Positions 1-5,800 of a stretch of DNA of 19,879 bases are shown here, piece by piece. The translations under genes and the position numbers were made by a program. The stretch comes from an uncultured Pedobacter sp. (GTDB lineage: Bacteria > Bacteroidota > Bacteroidia > Sphingobacteriales > Sphingobacteriaceae). Each line of letters begins with the position of its first letter. Position 1 is the first letter of the stretch. Location of the stretch: NCBI GenBank assembly GCA_946478755.1, contig CAMLDJ010000075.1:1-19879 (forward strand), written 5' to 3'. The notes beneath the pieces are model-generated. The model saw only the letters and a list, made by a program, of their open reading frames with translations. It had not been told where the DNA came from and did not search any database.

Positions 1-488
1 ATAACATCACCAATAAGCGCCCCGGAGGTATTTGCGATGGGATCGGGTAATGCAGGCAGGCTGGTAAAAGTGATCTTCCCGTTTTTAAAGTTTAATAGGG
101 ATACATCAGCATAATGCCCTTTTTCATTACTGCCGCCGATAATGATTAAGGCGTCTTTCCGGGTTATGGAAACGCCATATCCCAATGGATGAGGTAGTTT
201 TCCAACTAGTTTCCAATGGCCATCAGGTTTTTCCAGTGCAAAGATATGATCGTGCCATACTTTTTTAGAACCCGTCCAGGGAGCCCCCCCATCAGGGAAG
301 TTTGCACCACCCGCAACCAATAAGGTGCCATTTGAAACTCCTGCAAAGGAACCGGCAAAGCCAATAGGATCGGGAATGGGGGAAAGTTCGGACCAGCCAT
401 GAGGGGGGCTGGCTATCTGTGCGATCCCCTTATTTAATACTGTAAACATAAGGAGGATTAAAAATAGATTAACTGGTTTGTTCATCAT
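1..488 (-). CDS. nanM: NanM/YjhT-type Kelch mutarotase (N-acetylneuraminate epimerase-like), 3' part cut by window edge
   Basis: The frame is open from 488 to the left edge, giving about 162 codons of a protein family usually 350-370 residues long. It begins with a Sec signal (MNKPVNLFLILLMFTVL...) that probably ends near IAQ. The mature start carries family landmarks: GFAGSFAGVSNGTLLVAGGA, then NFPDGGAPWTGSKKVWHD, then GYGVSI and LIIIGGSN, which are Kelch-blade features of the cyclically permuted mutarotase family. In E. coli, NanM is periplasmic and speeds interconversion of alpha- and beta-Neu5Ac after sialidase release. Its catalytic residues would lie beyond the edge. Possible starts are ATG 506 (overlapping the upstream stop as TAATG), 488 and 485; 488 or 485 gives the cleanest signal peptide. 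It sits directly downstream of the lyase gene, consistent with coupled translation. Epimerase function is family inference; other Kelch proteins are less likely. Confidence 0.85.
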   Translation of the reverse strand, partial: MMNKPVNLFLILLMFTVLNKGIAQIASPPHGWSELSPIPDPIGFAGSFAGVSNGTLLVAGGANFPDGGAPWTGSKKVWHDHIFALEKPDGHWKLVGKLPHPLGYGVSITRKDALIIIGGSNEKGHYADVSLLNFKNGKITFTSLPALPDPIANTSGALIGDV

Positions 489-505
489 GTGCTTAAAATT
501 GGTCA

Positions 506-1432
506 TTAGCCGGCGTATTGCAAGGCTTGTTTTACGGCCTTGAAAAAACCAATGTCCTCAAGCGCTAACCTAAAAGATTCTGAATCTTTATCTGACAGTG
601 GTTCAAGAGGTAAACGGCATTTACCTAAATCAAATCCTTCCACTTTCATCAATGCCCGCTGTGCAGGAATTGGTGGGAATTTTACCAGTTCCCTTACCAT
701 ATTTACGGCGTTTAAATGTACTGTCGCAGCTTCTTCATTCAGGCCGTCTTCATATAATTTCATTACTTTTAGATATAGCGGTGCGGCAAAAGTATAGGTA
801 CTGCCAATGGCCCCTTTTGCACCTACAGCCAATGCGGGCAGCAGCATTTCATCATACCCAAACAGGATATCGAATTTACCATTTTTATAGTTCAGGCATG
901 CCTGGTATTCATGCAAAGTTGAGGCGGTATATTTAATGCCGGCAAGATTTGGAATAATCTTTTCTGCATTTTCCAGAAAAGAAATCATGTCCATGCCTAC
1001 CCCGGTCAGTGTGGGGATACTGTAATAATAGAAAGGCGTATTCGGCGCTGCCGAGGCGATTTGTGCCATGCAGTTTACGAGATTATTTACCGAGGTAGGC
1101 TTAAAGTAAAAAGCGGCAACAGAAGAAATGGCATCCGCACCTATTCTTTCTGCATGTGCGGCAAGCTTACGGCATTCGGCGATAGAACTATGCCCCACAT
1201 GGACCAGTACCAGGATTCGTTTAGCGGAGGCCTTAACATAAGCTTCGGCAATGGCCATTCTTTCTTCAATAGTGAGATTGGGGCCTTCTCCATTTGTTCC
1301 GCAAATGAAGACGCCCGACAAACCATCGGTTATCATTTTATCAACTAGAGAAGGTATAATCTCTAAATTTATGGTTCCATCTTCACGATAGGCAGCGAAA
1401 GTCGCTGCTATTAAGCCGGTTATTTTATTCAT
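506..1432 (-). CDS. nanA: N-acetylneuraminate lyase (class I aldolase)
   Basis: A 308-residue cytoplasmic protein of the DHDPS/NAL aldolase family that cleaves Neu5Ac to pyruvate and N-acetylmannosamine. Visible signatures, numbered from ATG 1432, are GTNGEG (45-50, the carboxylate-binding GxxGE loop), YYYSIPTLTGV (135-145, with the catalytic Tyr near 137) and GIKYTAS (165-171, with Lys167 the Schiff-base lysine). The tyrosine motif resembles the animal NPL form (YYYHIPALTGV) more than DHDPS or KDG aldolases, which supports a sialic acid substrate. Kdn or another nonulosonate remains possible. The frame can be extended to ATG 1486, but that would overlap the sialidase gene and add 18 unrelated residues, while 308 residues matches the family length. 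There is no Shine-Dalgarno site; the leader is A-rich. The gene lies 40 bases after GH33 and its stop abuts nanM. No signal peptide is seen. Confidence 0.92.
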   Translation of the reverse strand: MNKITGLIAATFAAYREDGTINLEIIPSLVDKMITDGLSGVFICGTNGEGPNLTIEERMAIAEAYVKASAKRILVLVHVGHSSIAECRKLAAHAERIGADAISSVAAFYFKPTSVNNLVNCMAQIASAAPNTPFYYYSIPTLTGVGMDMISFLENAEKIIPNLAGIKYTASTLHEYQACLNYKNGKFDILFGYDEMLLPALAVGAKGAIGSTYTFAAPLYLKVMKLYEDGLNEEAATVHLNAVNMVRELVKFPPIPAQRALMKVEGFDLGKCRLPLEPLSDKDSESFRLALEDIGFFKAVKQALQYAG

Positions 1433-1472
1433 GTTGTTGTGTTTTGATTGTTCTGTTATTTTGTGGAACCGG

Positions 1473-3113
1473 CTAGAGCAGTTCATTTATTGTTACGGTC
1501 TGAAATACCATGTCGGCCTGACTGCTTTCATATAAAATTCCGATGGTATGGTCATCTATACTGGTCAAGCAGGAATATCCCCTGCTTTTTCCTTCATCCA
1601 GTAGAATTTTTTTAGTGGCCGACCAGGTTTTGCCATCATCATAACTTACTTTGATGGTCATATTTTTACGTGCTGTTTTTGAATCTGGATTGGAGAAGAG
1701 CAATACCGATTTCTTTTGTCCGTCTTGTACAAAATCATGCCTGATAATGCTGGCCATACAGGTGGGCTCTGGCAAGGCGTTATGCGATGTAGCGTGTATG
1801 GTCCAGTCTTGCCCCAGATTACTGGAAACCGCTACTGCCCTGCCGTTGGTACTGCTGGTATCCTGCCTATTGGCATTGGCGCGCATATTTAGCATAATGG
1901 CTCCATCAGAAAGTTCAACAGCCATGTTTTCGGTAGTGGATTCACTGGTAGCAGGCATGCTTGTTTTCCAGATACCGCCCCCATCTCTGCTATAAGTAAT
2001 ATTGGAAAAAGCTTTTCCTTTTGCATCTCTGCCCTGCGTAGGTAATACTATCGTGCCATCCTTTAAGGTGATTCCCTGCCCGGGTGCCGGTGCCCATAAC
2101 CACCATTCTTCCTGTTTACACATTTTAGTCAGGTTTACCGGCTTGCCCCAGGTCTTCCCGTTGTCGGTACTTTTTACGATCAGGAACTGGGCGGTTTGCT
2201 TCACATCAAAGCCTGGCTGTGAGCCTTTTGTTTTCCATTGATGGTTCCAGTCCTTACTGTTTTCGTCTAGGCCTTCGACCCATTTACCCTGTTCGTTGAT
2301 AACGCCATGCATCCACAGACCGGCTATAAAGATATTTCCGGTATTTTTATCAACGAGGATGTTTGCGTCGGACACACCATTAAATTTTTCGGGAAGATTG
2401 CCCCAGGCATCCATGTCGAGTACAATTTGCATAGGTAGCCATGTTTTGCCTTTATCGAGGCTTCTGGACAGACCGATATCGATATTTCCCTGCAGATCTC
2501 TTGCACTATCATAGCGGACATCGTAAATTGCCAGTAAAGTACCATCTTTAGCGGTTGCAAGGCCGGGAATTCGGTAAGTATGTACCCCGTCCTGTTTGTG
2601 TTGTCTTAAAGCGACACCCAGGCGGTTACTGTAGTTATCCGGTGTTATTGATAAGCTGCCGATGTTTAGTTTCAGGCTGGTGGCATTCATATTTAAAAAT
2701 GCCTCAGCGTCGGCAGATTCTTTTAAGGTAACAACAAGCAGCAGGTAGGTAGTCCCCTTTTGAAGAGGCAGTGTGCCTGTTAAGGAGGTTTTTTCGTTTA
2801 TGTTTTCTGTTTCTGCAAAAAGCAAGGGTTTTTTACCTTTAGTATTTATGACCAATGAATCCCTGCTGACAAGCAGTCTGATATTGCTGATTGCACCAGG
2901 TTGTAGTGTTCCTTTGGTCAGGATATCGATCTCCTGCAAGGTAGCAGCCTCTTGAAGGTCGATTTTAATGCGCAATACGGGGTTGTCTTCTTTTGCTTTA
3001 AGCAAGGGGATTTTGTATTTCTTTTGGGTAGCCTGATTTCCCTGTGCCATCAGGATTACAGGAATCAGACAAGAGAAAATACTAGTCTTAAAAATTCTTT
3101 TTATCGTGTTCAA
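1473..3113 (-). CDS. nanH: Exo-alpha-sialidase, GH33, with N-terminal BNR-associated domain; TTG start
   Basis: A 546-residue secreted sialidase that releases terminal alpha-linked sialic acid. The signal peptide ends near ILMA-QG (residue 23). Residues about 30-160 form a beta-rich region like the domain that precedes the propeller in Bacteroidetes sialidases. The propeller carries YRIPG (180-184, first catalytic Arg181), Asp boxes SLDKGKTW (218-225), STDNGKTW (315-322), SRDGGGIW (375-382), a degenerate SSNLGQDW (430-437) and SYDDGKTW (490-497). Other visible catalytic candidates are Asp206 (acid/base region), Glu395, Arg411 in LNMR, Arg482, nucleophile Tyr513 in RGYSC and Glu529, so the set looks complete. 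The start codon is TTG: an in-frame TAA lies six codons upstream, no ATG lies between, and the first internal ATG (codon 22) would destroy the signal peptide. It probably acts in the periplasm before nanM and nanA. Confidence 0.93.
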   Translation of the reverse strand: MNTIKRIFKTSIFSCLIPVILMAQGNQATQKKYKIPLLKAKEDNPVLRIKIDLQEAATLQEIDILTKGTLQPGAISNIRLLVSRDSLVINTKGKKPLLFAETENINEKTSLTGTLPLQKGTTYLLLVVTLKESADAEAFLNMNATSLKLNIGSLSITPDNYSNRLGVALRQHKQDGVHTYRIPGLATAKDGTLLAIYDVRYDSARDLQGNIDIGLSRSLDKGKTWLPMQIVLDMDAWGNLPEKFNGVSDANILVDKNTGNIFIAGLWMHGVINEQGKWVEGLDENSKDWNHQWKTKGSQPGFDVKQTAQFLIVKSTDNGKTWGKPVNLTKMCKQEEWWLWAPAPGQGITLKDGTIVLPTQGRDAKGKAFSNITYSRDGGGIWKTSMPATSESTTENMAVELSDGAIMLNMRANANRQDTSSTNGRAVAVSSNLGQDWTIHATSHNALPEPTCMASIIRHDFVQDGQKKSVLLFSNPDSKTARKNMTIKVSYDDGKTWSATKKILLDEGKSRGYSCLTSIDDHTIGILYESSQADMVFQTVTINELL

Positions 3114-3173
3114 GGTAAATGTTAGGGTTTAATGTTCGGTGATAATGTGTATAATTGCTTATGTAGTACATAT

Positions 3174-3205
3174 CAAAAGTGATAAGTATTTTTGGTATAT
3201 CCAAA
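3174..3205 (-). promoter_or_regulatory. Candidate Bacteroidetes-type internal promoter ahead of the GH33 gene
   Basis: The 158-base gap before the sialidase gene is the longest in the window. On the minus strand it holds TTTG (3205-3202), then 20 bases, then CACTTTTG (3181-3174). The Bacteroidetes sigma-ABfr consensus is TTTG at -33 and TAnnTTTG at -7, so this misses one base of the -7 element and has suitable spacing. It would give a leader of roughly 50 bases before the TTG start. An imperfect AT-rich dyad (ATATCAAAA at 3170-3178 against TTTTGGTATAT at 3190-3200) lies mostly within these elements and could be an operator. This is based on motif reading only; AT-rich DNA yields chance matches. 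Confidence 0.35.
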
Positions 3206-3271
3206 TTATTTATCATATAAACTAGCTGAGAACTATAATGGCCTCTAACCCATCCGTTCCCCCCCCTGTTT

Positions 3272-4192
3272 CTAATTTATTTTTTGATTTTCGATGACCG
3301 TTTTTAAGGCTGTTTCTTTCAGAAACACCGCAAATTCGTCCGATACTGAGGTGGGTTTGAATTTTATTTGAGTTGGATCTCCTTTAAACAATTGGCTGTA
3401 CCACACGAGGCCTGCCAGGTAACATCCCGCTTCATTTGCATGATTCGGATCAAAGTTTAACTTCTTGCTTGTTATCCAGTTGTATCCTACGTTTATGGAG
3501 TTTTCCTGTAAGGGCAGGGCCGGATAAACCGCATTTGCATAATCAAATGCATTATCTCTTTTAAATCCCCATTTTTTATCCGTGGCAACCCGATAAAATG
3601 CATCACCGGATGGGATGACAGGCAAATTACCAAGGCCCCTTGCGATATGATGATAGGCAGCTCTTGATTTTACCCACATTTCTTTATTATTTTTTGCCCT
3701 TTTGTTCCCATCTATCTTTCCCCAATTTACTGCATCTGCACGGTAAGCCCATGTTTGATGGACAAATATCTGTGCATCTGGCTGGTAACTTTTAATCAGA
3801 TCATAAATGTTGTTGGCAAAAGGCTGGTAGGTTGCTTCGTCGCCCGACAATAGCGAGTATTGCTGCATGGTCACGATATCCCATTTTTCAGATGATAAAA
3901 GTTGTCTTAAAGATTTGCCCTTGTAAGCTTTTCCTCTGTTTGTATCTATGTTATTAACCAAAACTGAGTCCCAATGGCGTTTTAAAGAGCAGCCACCCAT
4001 TTCTGCCCTGCCTAAAACCAGATTTATATTCACTTCTTCGGCGATTTGAGGCAGGTACCTCGAAGCATTCTGTGAAAAACTATTGCCTATCATCAAAACT
4101 TTTAAAGTCTTCCTGGCCTGCTGCGCATGTAGTTGCAAACTCATCGTTAAGGCCGCTACAACAACAAGTTTTATTTTAATTAATGTTTTCAT
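3272..4192 (-). CDS. DUF4886-type SGNH hydrolase, putative carbohydrate esterase
   Basis: A 306-residue protein with a Sec signal peptide (MKTLIKIKLVVVAALTMSLQ, cleavage near HAQ-QA at residue 24). The mature start reads KVLMIGNSFSQNASRYLPQI, the hallmark of the DUF4886 family, with GNSFS (36-40) as SGNH block I and Ser38 as likely nucleophile. The C-terminal block DPNHANEAG (248-256) supplies a DxxH pair, Asp248 and His251. MGG at 65-67 may be the block II oxyanion glycine. Known SGNH enzymes are esterases or lipases. In a PUL the likely role is removal of acetyl or other acyl groups from an imported oligosaccharide, but no substrate can be read from the sequence. It follows the sulfatase by 66 bases and ends with TAG, before the possible internal promoter. 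Confidence 0.82.
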   Translation of the reverse strand: MKTLIKIKLVVVAALTMSLQLHAQQARKTLKVLMIGNSFSQNASRYLPQIAEEVNINLVLGRAEMGGCSLKRHWDSVLVNNIDTNRGKAYKGKSLRQLLSSEKWDIVTMQQYSLLSGDEATYQPFANNIYDLIKSYQPDAQIFVHQTWAYRADAVNWGKIDGNKRAKNNKEMWVKSRAAYHHIARGLGNLPVIPSGDAFYRVATDKKWGFKRDNAFDYANAVYPALPLQENSINVGYNWITSKKLNFDPNHANEAGCYLAGLVWYSQLFKGDPTQIKFKPTSVSDEFAVFLKETALKTVIENQKIN

Positions 4193-4258
4193 TTTTTTGT
4201 TATGATTATTGGATTCTCTTGATATAAGACTATCTTTTTGTTTGGTTTTTTTCTGATA

Positions 4259-5743
4259 TTATTCCCTATGCATATGGTTATTGGTATCGGGTCTCGTGGA
4301 TGGGCGGGCATGCTGCCATCCATCATTAAGCTTCTGTTTTAGTTCTTTAACCAATGTCATTTTTGAAGGGACATTGGCTATATTATTTACTTCAGCGGGA
4401 TCGTCCTGATCGTCATAAAGTTCTACTGCTTTGACCTCGGCTGTTTTAAAGTCACGCCACTCTACGTAACGGTAACGATCGGTTCTGACCGCATATCCCA
4501 TTAAATCAGGTGCACCTTTGTATATCCAGGGCCGGGGAAATTGACTGAATACTGCAGTCTTCCAAGGCTGATCGGGCTTAGTTAATAATGGCACAAAGCT
4601 GGTTCCTTCCAGGTTATCGGAAATTTGAAGGCCACCCAGGTCGGCCAAAGTTGGGTATACATCTACCAGCTCAACGAGTCCATCAGACTTTACACCTTGT
4701 TTTTTCCCAGGGGCTGCAATAATTAAAGGCACTCTGGTATCCAGTTCATAATTGGTGGATTTTGCCCATAGTCCTTTTTCGCCCAAATGAAAACCATGAT
4801 CGCTCCACAATACAACGATGGTGTTTTCTGTTAAATTTAAACGGTCTAGTTCGGTCAGTACTTTTCCGATCTGCGCGTCAGTATAGCTAATTGCGGCATA
4901 ATAACCGTGTAATAATTCCTGTGTTTTAGCATCCGTGATCAAACTATTCCGCCCAATGTCCGTATATCCTCTAAGCTCCTCGTTTTTGTGCGCGGCATAA
5001 GGTGGTATATTTTGCGGAATGGTCCTCTGAACAGGTATTGCTATATTTTCACGATTGTACATATCCCAATATTTCTTTGGTGCACTGAAAGGCAAATGTG
5101 GGCGACGAAATCCTATAGCCAGAAAGAAAGGCTTGTCTTTAACTTTTCTTAAAACCTCCAGTGCCTGATCCGCTACCTGTCCGTCAATATAAGCGTTATC
5201 AGGTACATCTGCCAGTTCCGAGGAAGCTGCTTTAGCTGATTTTTTTTTAAGATTGGAAGGAAGGACATATTTGCCTTCCTTTTTGGTTACTGCAAGTATT
5301 TCGGGTGCCGACCAGGAAAGGGCATCTTGTGCGGATGCAGGATCGTGATAGATTTTACCGATACTTTGTGTATGATAACCATTGTTCTTAAAATATTGAG
5401 GTAAGGTAACTACGTCGGGAATAGTGGTACGAAAATGAGTCTTTAAATCCCAAACCTTTGTTGTATTCGGCCTTCTTCCAGTCATTAATGAAGTTCGCGA
5501 AGGCGAGCATACTGCTTGCTGGCAATAAGCCCGATTGAACAAAACACCTGATTTTGCTAATTTATCGATGTTAGGACTCCGAACGGTCTTGTTCCCGTAA
5601 CAGCCCAGTTCGGGACGTAGGTCGTCTACGACGATGAAGACGATATTTGGTTTCTTCCTGTTACTGCTCAGCCCCTTATTTATTCCGCAGCCCCCAATTG
5701 TCAATATTGTGGCCGAAATTGCTAACAAAACACGACTATTCAT
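4259..5743 (-). CDS. Iduronate-2-sulfatase-like sulfatase, lipoprotein (S1 family)
   Basis: A type I sulfatase that hydrolyses sulfate esters. From ATG 5743 it has 494 residues. The first 19 form a lipoprotein signal ending LTIGG-C19, followed by GINKG with no acidic surface-export signal, which suggests a periplasm-facing anchor. Metal ligands are Asp40-Asp41 in IVVDDLRPE, the formylglycine Cys79 in CSPSR, and Asp315-His316 in SDHGFHLGEKG. The stretch after the active site, RRPNTTKVWDL, and the later IGFRRPHLPF are typical of the iduronate-2-sulfatase branch, so a sulfated uronic acid or similar sugar is the leading guess; the branch also includes enzymes with other substrates. The frame extends to ATG 5779, but ATG 5743 has a good AGGA site eight bases upstream and a compact signal. 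Maturation needs a formylglycine-generating enzyme encoded elsewhere. Confidence 0.9.
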   Translation of the reverse strand: MNSRVLLAISATILTIGGCGINKGLSSNRKKPNIVFIVVDDLRPELGCYGNKTVRSPNIDKLAKSGVLFNRAYCQQAVCSPSRTSLMTGRRPNTTKVWDLKTHFRTTIPDVVTLPQYFKNNGYHTQSIGKIYHDPASAQDALSWSAPEILAVTKKEGKYVLPSNLKKKSAKAASSELADVPDNAYIDGQVADQALEVLRKVKDKPFFLAIGFRRPHLPFSAPKKYWDMYNRENIAIPVQRTIPQNIPPYAAHKNEELRGYTDIGRNSLITDAKTQELLHGYYAAISYTDAQIGKVLTELDRLNLTENTIVVLWSDHGFHLGEKGLWAKSTNYELDTRVPLIIAAPGKKQGVKSDGLVELVDVYPTLADLGGLQISDNLEGTSFVPLLTKPDQPWKTAVFSQFPRPWIYKGAPDLMGYAVRTDRYRYVEWRDFKTAEVKAVELYDDQDDPAEVNNIANVPSKMTLVKELKQKLNDGWQHARPSTRPDTNNHMHRE

Positions 5744-5751
5744 GCAAAAAG

Positions 5752-5755
5752 TCCT
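5752..5755 (-). promoter_or_regulatory. Ribosome binding site supporting sulfatase start at 5743
   Basis: AGGA on the minus strand, eight bases before ATG 5743. No comparable site precedes the alternative ATG at 5779, so this favours the shorter sulfatase with the clean lipoprotein signal. Confidence 0.45.
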
Positions 5756-5800
5756 GTTAATATGTTTTTGATTTCTCATATTTATATTAATGTATTTAAA

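Noticed and set aside
280..300. Run of seven C inside the NanM-like gene, a possible contingency tract or frameshift.
   Set aside because: The translated frame matches the family motif (NFPDGGAPWTGSKKVW) without a break on both sides, so it is ordinary coding sequence.
206..400. A 64-codon ATG-to-stop frame on the minus strand at the left edge.
   Set aside because: It is an out-of-frame shadow of the NanM-like gene, whose own frame is open from 488 to the edge and encodes recognisable Kelch motifs.
1651..2514. Several plus-strand open frames of 60-114 codons opposite the GH33 gene, and similar ones elsewhere.
   Set aside because: They lie antisense to strongly supported minus-strand genes, have no recognisable domains and no ribosome binding signals, and reflect codon use on the other strand.
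3259..3266. Run of eight C (eight G on the coding strand) just after the DUF4886 stop codon; possible phase-variable tract.
   Set aside because: It lies after the stop codon and well upstream of the proposed promoter, so slippage would change no reading frame. Nothing links it to expression control.
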